Assembly: GCF_000519325.1 (NCBI RefSeq)
Contig: NZ_KI912613.1
Location: forward strand, 1,378,053-1,410,476
Direction of reading: 5' to 3'
DNA length: 32,424 nucleotides
DNA from: Patulibacter minatonensis DSM 18081
GTDB lineage: Bacteria; Actinomycetota; Thermoleophilia; Solirubrobacterales; Solirubrobacteraceae
In this document: in pieces, positions 1 to 7,038 of the stretch
How the letters are laid out: each line of letters begins with the position of its first letter
Numbering within the stretch: the first letter of the stretch is position 1
Notes under the pieces: generated by a model
Database searches by the model: none
What the model was told of the DNA's origin: nothing
What the model saw: only the letters and a program-made list of their open reading frames with translations
Position numbers and translations under genes: made by a program

Positions 1-955
1 CTCCGGCGGCCCCCGGCATCGCCGGCGGGGTGGTGAGCGGCGGGCCGCCGGTCCCGGTGCCGGGCATGACCCCGCCCGCGCGACCGGAGGCGGAGCGCTC
101 GATCAGGCGGTTCAGGGCCGCCAGGCGCGGACGCGTGGTGCGGCGTGCGCCGGGTCCGGGTGCCGGACCCATGCGGCGGAGCGGCACGGCTCCCGACGGG
201 GTCCGGTCGGCGCCGGTCGACGCGTCCCGCTCGGGCGGGGCTCCGTCGTCGGGCTCCCGGTCCGTCCCGGCCTGCTCCGCCCGGGCGCCGCGAGCGCCCG
301 CCCGGTCCGGGTCGGCCGTCCGGCGGTCGACCTCGGCCTGCTCCGCCCGCGCCGCCGCGTCCGCCTCGGCCTTCCGCTTGCGCTCGGCCTCTGCCTGCGC
401 GGCGCGCTCCCGGTCCTGTTCGGCCGCCTTCGCCTGCGCCGCCGCGTCCGCCTCGGCCTTCCGCTTGCGCTCGATCTCGGCCTGCGCGGCCCGTTCCCGG
501 TCCTGCTCGGCCCGCTTCGCCCGCGCCGCGGCGTCCTCCGCGGTCTTCCGCTCGCGGTCGGCCCCGGCCTGCGCGACCCGCGCCCGTTCGGCCTCGGCCC
601 TCTCGACCCGCGCCGCGGCGTCCTCCTCCGCCTTCCGCCTGCGGTCCGCCTCGGCTCGCGCGGCCTTCTCGCGGTCCTGCTCGGCCTTCCGCTCGCGGTC
701 GGCGCGGGCCTTCGCGGCCTTCGCGTCCCGAGCGGCGATGCGGCGAGCCTCCTTCTCCCGGGCCTTCTCCGCCTTCGCGCGCTCGGCGGCCTCACGGCGC
801 TCGCGGGCGGCCTCGGCCTTGCGGGCCGCCTCGGCCTCGCGCTCCGCGGCCGCCTTCCGCTCGGCCTCCGCCCGTGCCTGCGGATCGGCCGCGTCGTCCC
901 CCGGCCTCGGCCGCCTCGGCCGCGGACGCTCGTTGCGCGGGATCGACGGGCTCAC
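1..955 (-). CDS. Partial coiled-coil protein with 29-residue tandem repeats (3' end outside window)
   Basis: I do not recognise a named family. The frame opens with GTG at 955-953 and stays open to the window edge, so the C-terminus is missing. The GTG overlaps the TGA of the upstream gene (GTGA, 4 nt), which implies translational coupling. The first ~25 residues are Pro/Arg-rich. Residues ~30-215 are almost only Ala, Glu, Arg, Lys, Asp and Gln, as in a long charged helix or coiled coil, with four copies of a 29-residue unit (typical start DAAAxAxxAEQDRERAAQAE). After that come Gly/Pro/Arg-rich stretches and a short segment LAALNRLIERSA that could be an amphipathic helix. No signal peptide or membrane segment is visible in the part seen, so a cytoplasmic or scaffold role is possible. 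Because of the compositional bias, other frames are also open here; the choice rests on the coupled start and the plausible helix composition. Confidence 0.6.
   Translation of the reverse strand, partial: MSPSIPRNERPRPRRPRPGDDAADPQARAEAERKAAAEREAEAARKAEAARERREAAERAKAEKAREKEARRIAARDAKAAKARADRERKAEQDREKAARAEADRRRKAEEDAAARVERAEAERARVAQAGADRERKTAEDAAARAKRAEQDRERAAQAEIERKRKAEADAAAQAKAAEQDRERAAQAEAERKRKAEADAAARAEQAEVDRRTADPDRAGARGARAEQAGTDREPDDGAPPERDASTGADRTPSGAVPLRRMGPAPGPGARRTTRPRLAALNRLIERSASGRAGGVMPGTGTGGPPLTTPPAMPGAAG
351..698 (-). repeat. 87-bp tandem repeat, four copies, in frame
   Basis: Copies begin near 351, 438, 525 and 612 on the plus strand, each marked by GCCGCCGCGTCC or GCCGCGGCGTCC, with exact 87-bp spacing. 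In the minus-strand gene each encodes a 29-residue charged helix unit. The two copies nearest 351 and 438 are the most alike; the later ones have drifted, and a degenerate continuation runs toward 790. Confidence 0.75.
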
Positions 956-2574
956 CGGGGATTCACCAGCACGGACTCGGCGCGGCGGACCACGGGCTTC
1001 CAGGGCCAGGAGTCGCCCTCGCCGGGGACCTGGGCGCGGAACGAGAACAGGGTCGGTCGGGTCACCTTCGTGAAGCGATGACGCCACTGCCACCGGCCGC
1101 TCGCCGTCGTGCGGACGGCCGCGACCGTGACGTACCTGCCCTTCACGATCGTCTGGATCCGGACGCGGACCCCGGCCTTGGCGGGCCCCGCGCCACGGAG
1201 ACGACCGGACAGCACCATCAGGCCGCCGGTCCGCAGACGGGTCGGCGAGGGCGAGGCGCTGATCCGGAGGCCCGTGCGCAGGCGGATGCTGCCGGTGACG
1301 GTGCCGCTGGAGACGTCGGCGGCGCCGGCCACGGTCCACGCGCCCTCGGGGAGCGTCGGTGCGGCGAAGCGCCCGTCGCGCCCGGACCGCACCGGGGGCA
1401 GGGTGACGGTCTTCGGCGTGGCCGCCCCGGTCTGCGTCCGCGAGAGCCGGACCGTGACGCCGGCCAGCGGCGCGCCACCGAGGGTCCGCAGGTACCCCTT
1501 CGGCTGCCGGCGTCCGTCCTTCGTCGTCGCGCCCTGGAAGCTCAGGCGGGCCGTCGCACCCGGGGGCGTGTCGGACGAGGAGACGGGGATCGCGACCGAT
1601 CCGGCGGGGGCGGGACCCGGATCGCGACTGCCGTCCTTGGCGACGACGAACGGGACGGGACCCCACGCGGACGTGTTGCCGGCGGCGTCGACGACCGTCC
1701 CGCTGACGACGTGGTCGCCACGGCGCAGCGGGCCGGTGTCGACGCCGAACGTCGTCGAGCGGGACCCGGGGCACGGCTGTGCCAGCACGAACGGGGCCTG
1801 GCAGGTCCCGCCGCCCTGGACCACGGCGGAGCGCCCGCCGTCGACGTTGCCGGTGATCGCCTGCACCCCGCCGCCGACGTCCGAGCCGGTGACGACCACG
1901 GACCGCGCGACGCGGTCGTCGTCCTTGATCGTGCCGCCGACGGACCCCGACGTCGGGACCTGCATGTCCTCGAGGACGACCCGCGAGCGCGCGAGCGTCG
2001 CCTGCGCGGACGGGGTGGCGCTCGGGCACGCGTCCTGCGCGCACCCGGCGGACAGGACGATGCCGCCGAACGAGGTCCCGGTGCCGGTCAGCGGCACCGC
2101 CGGGTCCCCCACGGTGCACGTCGACGCGAACGGCCCGCCCCCGGAGCACGCCGGCCCGAGCGTGCCGGCCGCGTCGACCGACGACACCGAGGCCGCGTAG
2201 CCCGACGCGAACAGGCCGCCGACGGTGGCCCGCAGCGTGCGCGCGAGCTCGTACTCCGTGATCCGGGTCCCGGGGGGCGCGGTGAAGGTGAGCGTGCCCG
2301 CCGCCCGCGCGTTGCCCTGGCCGGCGGGGACCTCCGCCCGCATCCCCCCGGCGCAGTCGCTGGACGCCGACGCCCCGGGGCCGGTGGCGCCCGCGACCCA
2401 GGCGGTGCCGGGCTGCGGCTCGCCGGACGGTCCCTGGCAGGACCAGACCGTGTAGGGCGCGGCGGACGCCGGCACGGCGAGCAGCGCGCCGGGGACCAGC
2501 ACGAGCAGCGCGAGCAGGGAAAGCAGCGCTCCCGCGCGCGCGGGAGCGGTGAGACGAGATGGTGCGAACGTCAC
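952..2574 (-). CDS. Secreted Ig-like / beta-sandwich surface protein
   Basis: A protein of about 540 residues with a signal peptide: a short basic start, a Leu/Ala/Val-rich core at ~15-34 and an ASA-A cleavage site near residue 38. The mature part holds several Cys residues (WSCQGP, DCAGG, ACSGG, CAQDAC) that could form disulfides. Beta-rich repeats typical of bacterial Ig-like modules follow, and the C-terminal ~100 residues (from GLRISASPSPTRL) match the kind of tail common in secreted actinobacterial proteins of unknown function. I chose GTG 2574 because it puts the signal peptide at the N-terminus and because a TACCAT -10 box lies 8 nt upstream; a longer start at 2664 would add an unlikely Arg/Pro leader. 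The stop overlaps the next gene's start. Role: probably cell-surface or matrix; no enzyme motif seen. Confidence 0.72.
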   Translation of the reverse strand: MTFAPSRLTAPARAGALLSLLALLVLVPGALLAVPASAAPYTVWSCQGPSGEPQPGTAWVAGATGPGASASSDCAGGMRAEVPAGQGNARAAGTLTFTAPPGTRITEYELARTLRATVGGLFASGYAASVSSVDAAGTLGPACSGGGPFASTCTVGDPAVPLTGTGTSFGGIVLSAGCAQDACPSATPSAQATLARSRVVLEDMQVPTSGSVGGTIKDDDRVARSVVVTGSDVGGGVQAITGNVDGGRSAVVQGGGTCQAPFVLAQPCPGSRSTTFGVDTGPLRRGDHVVSGTVVDAAGNTSAWGPVPFVVAKDGSRDPGPAPAGSVAIPVSSSDTPPGATARLSFQGATTKDGRRQPKGYLRTLGGAPLAGVTVRLSRTQTGAATPKTVTLPPVRSGRDGRFAAPTLPEGAWTVAGAADVSSGTVTGSIRLRTGLRISASPSPTRLRTGGLMVLSGRLRGAGPAKAGVRVRIQTIVKGRYVTVAAVRTTASGRWQWRHRFTKVTRPTLFSFRAQVPGEGDSWPWKPVVRRAESVLVNPR

Positions 2575-2582
2575 GACGCGCC

Positions 2583-2588
2583 ATGGTA
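2583..2588 (-). promoter_or_regulatory. -10 box TACCAT, 8 nt before GTG start (leaderless)
   Basis: On the minus strand TACCAT is followed by 8 nt and then the GTG of the secreted protein. This fits the actinobacterial TANNNT pattern for a leaderless mRNA. No convincing -35 or Shine-Dalgarno at normal spacing was seen. Confidence 0.4.
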
Positions 2589-2762
2589 CGGCCGCGGGCG
2601 GTCCTCCGGGGACGGTTCTCGTCGTGGTCGCCTGCTCGGACCGGGGCGCGGGGCGGCGGCGCACGGCCCCCGGCGTGGGGCGAGAGAGGCGAGAACGCCC
2701 CGCACGGACCGGGATACCGTTCCTGCGCGGCCAGCGTTGTGTGCGCGAAGCCGTCCCGTCCC

Positions 2763-2798
2763 CGTGCGTCGCCGCGCCACCGACCGCGGCGACGCACG
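2763..2798 (-). terminator. Strong hairpin, 14-bp perfect stem
   Basis: Arms 2763-2776 and 2785-2798 are perfect reverse complements around an 8-nt loop, 24 nt past the stop of the transglycosylase-like gene. There is no U-tract, as usual in high-GC actinobacteria. It separates that gene from the secreted-protein gene on the same strand. Confidence 0.7.
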
Positions 2799-2821
2799 AG
2801 CCACTTCGCGTTCCCCGCCGG

Positions 2822-4456
2822 CTACTTCGCCAGCCCCGCCTGCCGCAGCACCGGGGCGAGCTCCTTCGTCGCGGCGCTGGAGAAGGTCAGGTGGATCGCC
2901 GTCGGCTCGCGGACCCACGCGATCAGGTCCAGCGCCTGCAGCCGGCTCAGGGTCCACTGGAACAGCTGGGCGGTGTCGCCCTTCGGGTAGGACCGCGAGA
3001 TGTCCATCGCCCAGCCCGTCGTGTGCTGCGACAGCGCCTTCGTGGCCTGGACGTTCTCCGCGCCGAGCATCGCCTGGTAGTCCTTGTCGCGCACCGAGCT
3101 GGTGACCACGAGCTTCGTCGCCGGCTTCGCGTCGCCGTTCAGCGCCTTCACGGCCGCGCCGATCGTCAGCAGGCCCGCGAGGGCCCCGGGCCGCAGGGCG
3201 CGGTAGCGGCGCTTGTTCTGCTTCAGCCGTGGCGCGAGCTCGCCCATCGCCGGGTCGATCGCCATCCCGTTGGCCTTCATGGCCGCGCGCGGCAGCCCCT
3301 CGACCGCGCCCGAGCGCTCGGCGTCCGCCAGGTCGGAGGGGTCGTCGAACGTCGTCGTGGACTCCACCGGGTGCAGGACGTCCTCGCTGGACGCCTTGCG
3401 GTTCTGCAGCTCGTTCTCACGGACCAGTGCGGGCCGATCGTCGCGGTAGAGCTTCATGATCCGCTCGGCCGCACCGACCCGCCACAGGTAGGTCGTGGAG
3501 TCGTCGGAGAGCTTCAGCGCCTGCGCCATCGCGTCGGGCGTCCGCCGCGGGTCGATCGAGAAGTACATCCGCGCGTACGACGTCGTCCCCTGCCCGACGG
3601 CGGTCATCAGGTTCTGCAGGTTGCCGACGCCCATGTGGTAGCTGGCGACCGCCAGGTCGTCGCGGTCGTCGAGCTTCCCGCGGGCGAAGTCCAGGTACTT
3701 CGCGGTCGCCCGCAGCGACTTCTCGGGGTCGAACCGCTCGTCGATCCGTGCGCGGGCGGCCCGCAGGCGGTCGGCCTCCGTCGTGCGGTTCCGCCGCGTC
3801 TCCCGCGCGATCCTCCCGGTCAGCGCCTTCGAGCGGGCGAGGTCGACCTTCATCCCGAGCAGCTGGGTCCCGGTGCCCGCGACGATCTGCGTCAGCCCGG
3901 CGGCGCCGGCGATGTCGCCCGACGCGAGGACCTCGGGCCGCCCGGCGCTCTCCAGGTAGACGATCCCCTCGAGGACGTCCGGGTCCTCGTCGGTGTCCTT
4001 CGCGACCTTCTCGATCAACGGCCGGAACGCCGCGACGCGCTGCGCCGACGCGACCGCACCCCCGGGCACGAGCCGGTACAGCGGGTTCGCGAAGCCGGCC
4101 TCCGCGCGGCGGGTCAGGTCGGCCTCCTGCTTCTCGGGGTCGGCGCGCAGGATCCTCAGCGCGGTGCGGCCGAGCGGCGACGTCGAGCCCGGGTCGGCGG
4201 GGACCACGGCCCGCTTCTCGGCGTCGTCGCCGTTCCCGCCGCACGACGAGATCAGGAGGACGAGCGCCAGGAGGACGGCGAGGATGCCCGCGATGACGAG
4301 CCACGGCGGGTCGCGGCGGACACCGCCGGAGACGCCGTGCGGCCGGGGGCGGCGCCGGCGCGCAGGGCCGGACGACCCGGCCGGACCGGCCGGGCGCCTG
4401 CGCGGGGAGGATCGTGTCCGGGCGGGCCGGGGGAGGCGGTCGGGCACGCGGCGCAT
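2822..4456 (-). CDS. Membrane-anchored lytic transglycosylase-like / M15 peptidase-like fusion
   Basis: A protein of 544 residues. The N-terminus is Arg/Pro-rich and cytoplasmic, followed by one membrane segment (~residues 52-70, WLVIAGILAVLLALVLLI) ending in SSCGG. The next ~300 residues resemble an SLT (goose-lysozyme type) fold: the helix with the likely catalytic Glu reads VYLESAGRPE, followed by GAAGLTQI. This would cut the glycan strands of peptidoglycan. The last ~110 residues carry SQHTTGWAMDI, the SxHxxGxAxD zinc motif of M15 (VanY-like) peptidases, and a later His in PTAIHLTF, so it may cut or bind stem peptides. Start ATG 4456 was chosen because GAGGG lies about 10 nt upstream; an in-frame ATG at 4534 would add 26 unlikely residues. 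Likely role: cell-wall remodelling on the outer face of the membrane. Domain assignment is from motifs only. Confidence 0.75.
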   Translation of the reverse strand: MRRVPDRLPRPARTRSSPRRRPAGPAGSSGPARRRRPRPHGVSGGVRRDPPWLVIAGILAVLLALVLLISSCGGNGDDAEKRAVVPADPGSTSPLGRTALRILRADPEKQEADLTRRAEAGFANPLYRLVPGGAVASAQRVAAFRPLIEKVAKDTDEDPDVLEGIVYLESAGRPEVLASGDIAGAAGLTQIVAGTGTQLLGMKVDLARSKALTGRIARETRRNRTTEADRLRAARARIDERFDPEKSLRATAKYLDFARGKLDDRDDLAVASYHMGVGNLQNLMTAVGQGTTSYARMYFSIDPRRTPDAMAQALKLSDDSTTYLWRVGAAERIMKLYRDDRPALVRENELQNRKASSEDVLHPVESTTTFDDPSDLADAERSGAVEGLPRAAMKANGMAIDPAMGELAPRLKQNKRRYRALRPGALAGLLTIGAAVKALNGDAKPATKLVVTSSVRDKDYQAMLGAENVQATKALSQHTTGWAMDISRSYPKGDTAQLFQWTLSRLQALDLIAWVREPTAIHLTFSSAATKELAPVLRQAGLAK

Positions 4457-4581
4457 CGTCGCACGACCCTCGTGACCGATGCTCCGGCCCGACGCCTGTA
4501 CCGCGCAACCTTCGCCCGGTAGTTTCCAGGGCAACGAGCGGGTGCCGGTCCGGGCGCCCGCGCCACGGAAGGACGTCCCCG

Positions 4582-5637
4582 ATGCAGGCCACGCTGATCC
4601 ACGGAGCCCGCGACATCCGCCTCGAGCAGGTGCCCGACGCGACGATCCTCGAGCCGACCGACGCGATCGTGAAGGTCGTCGCCGCCTGCGTCTGCGGGTC
4701 GGACCTGTGGCCCTATCGCGGGGTCAAGCCGACCGACGAGCCGACCCGCATCGGGCACGAGCTCGTCGGCATCGTCGAGGAGGTCGGCGCCGACGTGACG
4801 ACGGTCCGGCCGGGCCAGTTCGTGATCGCCCCGTTCGTCTACAGCGACGGCTCGTGCGTCCACTGCCGGAACGGGATCCAGACGTCCTGCCGCGCCGGCG
4901 GCGTGTTCGGGGCCGGGCCCTCGCGGAGCACCGGTCGGCCGGTCGACGGCTGCCAGGCCGAGTACACGACGATCCCGTTCGCGGACGGCACGCTCGTCGC
5001 CACGGACGAGGTCCCCGACGCCGCGCTGATCCCGAGCCTCCTGACGCTCTCCGACGTCATGGCGACCGGGCACCACGCCGCGATCGCGGCCCGCGTGGAG
5101 GCGGGTTCGACCGTCGCGGTCGTCGGTGACGGCGCCGTCGGGCTCTCCGGCGTCCTCGCCGCCCGCCGCCTCGGCGCGGAGCGGATCGTCGCGTTCTCCC
5201 GGCACGCCGACCGCCAGGCGATCGCCCGCGAGTTCGGGGCGACCGACGTGATCGAGGCCCGCGGCAAGGACGGCGCCAAGGAGCTCAAGGAGCTGCTCGG
5301 CGGGCTCGGGGCCGACGCGGTCCTCGAGTGCGTCGGCACGGAGGAGTCGATGGTCCAGGCCCTCGCGTCCGCCCGGCCGGGCGGCATGGTCGGCTTCGTC
5401 GGCGTGCCCCACGGCGACGGCGGCGCCTCGCTCCAGCGCATGTTCGGCAACAACATCGGGATCGCCGGCGGGGTCGCCCCGGCCCGCGCCTACATCCCGG
5501 AGCTGCTCACCGACGTCCTCGACGGCACCATCGAGCCGGGGAAGGTCTTCGACCGCGAGTTCGCGCTCGCCGACGTCGCCGACGCCTACGTGGCGATGGA
5601 CGAGCGCACGGCGATCAAGTCGCTGCTGCGGCCGTAG
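4582..5637 (+). CDS. Zinc-dependent alcohol dehydrogenase (MDR superfamily)
   Basis: A 351-residue medium-chain dehydrogenase/reductase, normal length for the family. It would oxidise an alcohol with NAD(P)+ using zinc. Catalytic zinc ligands are Cys38 (CGSD) and His59-Glu60 (GHE). The structural-zinc loop has Cys92, Cys95 and Cys103, while the position of the usual first Cys is Asp89 in SDGSC; this spacing suggests a subfamily variant rather than loss. The Rossmann segment is VVGDGAVGLSGVLAA, near residue 175. Start ATG 4582 has a good Shine-Dalgarno GGAAGGA 8 nt upstream. It is divergent from the transglycosylase-like gene (125-bp gap) and convergent with vapC. Substrate cannot be told; it stands alone as a transcription unit. 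Confidence 0.88.
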   Translation: MQATLIHGARDIRLEQVPDATILEPTDAIVKVVAACVCGSDLWPYRGVKPTDEPTRIGHELVGIVEEVGADVTTVRPGQFVIAPFVYSDGSCVHCRNGIQTSCRAGGVFGAGPSRSTGRPVDGCQAEYTTIPFADGTLVATDEVPDAALIPSLLTLSDVMATGHHAAIAARVEAGSTVAVVGDGAVGLSGVLAARRLGAERIVAFSRHADRQAIAREFGATDVIEARGKDGAKELKELLGGLGADAVLECVGTEESMVQALASARPGGMVGFVGVPHGDGGASLQRMFGNNIGIAGGVAPARAYIPELLTDVLDGTIEPGKVFDREFALADVADAYVAMDERTAIKSLLRP

Positions 5638-5639
5638 CC

Positions 5640-5658
5640 CCGACGAGCGGGGCGTCGG
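5640..5658. terminator. Hairpin between convergent adh and vapC
   Basis: CCGACG (5640-5645) and CGTCGG (5653-5658) form a 6-bp stem around AGCGGGG; CGGGG/CCCCG offers an overlapping alternative stem. The convergent stops at 5637 and 5668 flank it, so it may serve both directions. Confidence 0.45.
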
Positions 5659-5667
5659 CCCCGCGGG

Positions 5668-6045
5668 TCACGGACGGTGCAGCTCCGCGTGCGCGCCGCT
5701 CGCGACGACCAGCGGCAGCAGGTCGTCTGGGTCGCTCGTGAGGATCACGTCGCCGTCCCCGGCCAGCGCGGCGACGGCGCCGTCCACCACGTCGCGTCCC
5801 CCGGTGACCGCGAGGAGCGCGCCCGCGCGTCGGCCCAGGGGTTCGTCGAGGCCGACGACCTCGACCCCGCGGAGAGCCCGGGCGAGCCGGGCCTGCCGTG
5901 CGCCGCCCCGCCAGACCTGTCCCACGACCCCGCCGTGGGTCACGACGTCGTCGTCGCGCAGGCGTGCGAGGCGGAGGCGGCCGACGACGTCGCGATCGCC
6001 GCGTTCGATGGCGATCAGCGCGCCCGCGTCCAGGACGAGCCTCAC
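5668..6045 (-). CDS. vapC: VapC-type PIN-domain toxin
   Basis: A 125-residue PIN domain, normal for VapC ribonuclease toxins. The fold starts LDAGALIAIERGD, giving the first acidic residues (Asp6, Glu14); the later acidic cluster is in VVDGAV and LTSDPDDL near the C-terminus. Such toxins bind Mg2+ and cleave tRNA or rRNA. Its ATG overlaps the antitoxin's TGA by 4 nt (6042-6045), so the pair is translated together, antitoxin first. A distant paralogue lies at 27103-27513; both share LDAGALIA and VxTSDPxDL, but the rest differs. RNA target unknown. Confidence 0.85.
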   Translation of the reverse strand: MRLVLDAGALIAIERGDRDVVGRLRLARLRDDDVVTHGGVVGQVWRGGARQARLARALRGVEVVGLDEPLGRRAGALLAVTGGRDVVDGAVAALAGDGDVILTSDPDDLLPLVVASGAHAELHRP

Positions 6046-6338
6046 GCCGCGGTCCCGCTGGAGGACCCGGGCGCCCGACCGCGCACGACCGCGGCGCCGG
6101 CCTGCGCGCGACGCTCGATCGCAGCGAGCTCGGCGTCGTCGAACGCGCCGAACTCGCGCTCGTAGTCGTCGAGGAACTCGTCGAGCGCGAGCAGTCTGCG
6201 GTCACGGGCCGCCCGGGCGTGCAGCGCGTCGTTCACCCACGCGCTCAGGGTCGGCGCGCTCCCGGCGTCGACCGCCCGCTGGCCGGCGTCGGCGACCTCC
6301 GCGTCGACCGACACCGACAGACGGCGCTTCGTGCTCAT
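6042..6338 (-). CDS. vapB: VapB-type antitoxin, ribbon-helix-helix
   Basis: A 98-residue protein. The N-terminal RRLSVSVDAEVADAG reads like the beta strand and first helix of a ribbon-helix-helix DNA-binding domain, followed by LSAWVNDALHARA as the second helix. The acidic segment (LDEFLDDYEREFGAFDDAE) would wrap the PIN toxin. It would neutralise the VapC encoded immediately downstream and repress its own promoter as a complex with it. The ATG at 6338 follows a TAGGAT -10 box by 6 nt, so the mRNA is probably leaderless. Direct repeats in the promoter are candidate operators. Confidence 0.8.
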   Translation of the reverse strand: MSTKRRLSVSVDAEVADAGQRAVDAGSAPTLSAWVNDALHARAARDRRLLALDEFLDDYEREFGAFDDAELAAIERRAQAGAAVVRGRAPGSSSGTAA

Positions 6339-6344
6339 GGCCTC

Positions 6345-6373
6345 ATCCTACGATCCTCATACGATCGTGGCAA
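6345..6373 (-). promoter_or_regulatory. vapBC promoter with tandem operator repeats
   Basis: On the minus strand TTGCCA (6373-6368), a 17-nt spacer and TAGGAT (6350-6345) form a sigma70-like promoter, with the vapB ATG 6 nt after the -10. The spacer carries TACGATC twice on the plus strand (6349-6355 and 6360-6366), exactly 11 bp apart, so both copies face the same side of the helix. This is a good candidate site for VapB or VapBC. Confidence 0.6.
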
Positions 6374-6409
6374 GATCGGGGTCGAGGGTCCGCGCCGGAG
6401 GGCCCGGGT

Positions 6410-6901
6410 TCAGCAGCGCGGCGGCCGCGAGCCCTCGAGGTCGAGCTTCGCGAGCAGCCGCCGCATCTGGAGCTGCTCGTCCGGCGTCAGCGCGGAGAGC
6501 AGCTCCCCGGCCGCCGTCCGGCGGGCCTCGAGCATGTCGTCCAGGCGGCCACGGCCCCGGTCGGTGAGGTGGACCAGCGTCGACCGGCGGTCGTTCGGGT
6601 CCGGCCGTCGCTCGACGAGACCGGCCTCCTCCAGCGTGTCGACGAGCGTCGTCACGGTCCGCGGGACGACGTGCATCCGCTCGGCGAGGTCGACCATCCG
6701 CATCGGGCGATCGGGGTACCCGAGGGTGCGCAGGGCGCGCGCCGCGGCGGGGGTCAGGCCCAGCGGGGCCAGGAGCTGCCGTGACTGGAAGTGGATCGCG
6801 CGGGCCGCGCGGCCGATCAGCTCGCCGAGCGGCGGGGGCTCTGCGGTGTCCGGGACCCCGTCGTCGGCGCGGGGGCCGGCAGCGGTCGCGGGATCAGCCA
6901 T
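6410..6901 (-). CDS. MarR-family transcriptional regulator
   Basis: A 163-residue winged-helix regulator. The HTH reads MRMVDLAERMHVVPRTVTTLVDTLEEAGLV and the wing ERRPDPNDRRSTLVHLTDRG, both standard for MarR; helices on either side would form the dimer. It is divergent from an ABC exporter (137-bp gap), the usual layout for a ligand-sensing repressor of an efflux pump. The ATG has a TAGGCT -10 box exactly 6 nt upstream, suggesting a leaderless transcript. Several short inverted repeats lie in the shared control region, so autoregulation is likely. Inducing ligand unknown. Confidence 0.88.
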   Translation of the reverse strand: MADPATAAGPRADDGVPDTAEPPPLGELIGRAARAIHFQSRQLLAPLGLTPAAARALRTLGYPDRPMRMVDLAERMHVVPRTVTTLVDTLEEAGLVERRPDPNDRRSTLVHLTDRGRGRLDDMLEARRTAAGELLSALTPDEQLQMRRLLAKLDLEGSRPPRC

Positions 6902-6907
6902 GAGGGA

Positions 6908-6913
6908 AGCCTA
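6908..6913 (-). promoter_or_regulatory. marR -10 box TAGGCT (leaderless)
   Basis: TAGGCT on the minus strand is 6 nt before the MarR ATG. A TTGACC element is present farther upstream but only 13 nt from the -10, too close for a normal -35. Confidence 0.4.
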
Positions 6914-6923
6914 CCACCGATGC

Positions 6924-6984
6924 TGTGGTCAACACATTGTGAGTCTACCTCCGCATCTGATAAAGTGCTGAGCACACCTCACAA
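6924..6984. promoter_or_regulatory. Divergent control region: promoter and operator candidates for marR / ABC exporter
   Basis: For the exporter, TTGTGA (6937-6942), a 16-nt spacer and GATAAA (6959-6964) look like a sigma70 promoter. Directly after it lies the perfect inverted repeat GTGCT-G-AGCAC (6965-6975), where transcription should begin. A wider pair, TTGTGAG (6937-6943) and CTCACAA (6978-6984), frames the promoter with 41-bp repeat spacing (about four turns). TGTG-N5-CACA (6924-6936) sits toward marR. The sites fit MarR repression of both directions. Confidence 0.6.
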
Positions 6985-7038
6985 AGACGCCAGGGCCGCC
7001 CCGATGACGAGCCCCCCGCGACGAAGGAGTCGATCGCG

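Noticed and set aside
351-698. 87-bp repeats as a CRISPR array
   Set aside because: There are no spacers; the repeats are contiguous, coding and multiples of three.
30-1073. Plus-strand Ser/Ala/Arg-rich frame
   Set aside because: It is the mirror of the minus-strand charged-helix gene; its translation is a monotonous Ser/Ala/Arg repeat and it crosses the secreted protein's end without support.
145-3105. Plus-strand open frame of 986 codons
   Set aside because: It spans two minus-strand genes and a strong hairpin; Pro/Arg-rich translation, no motif.
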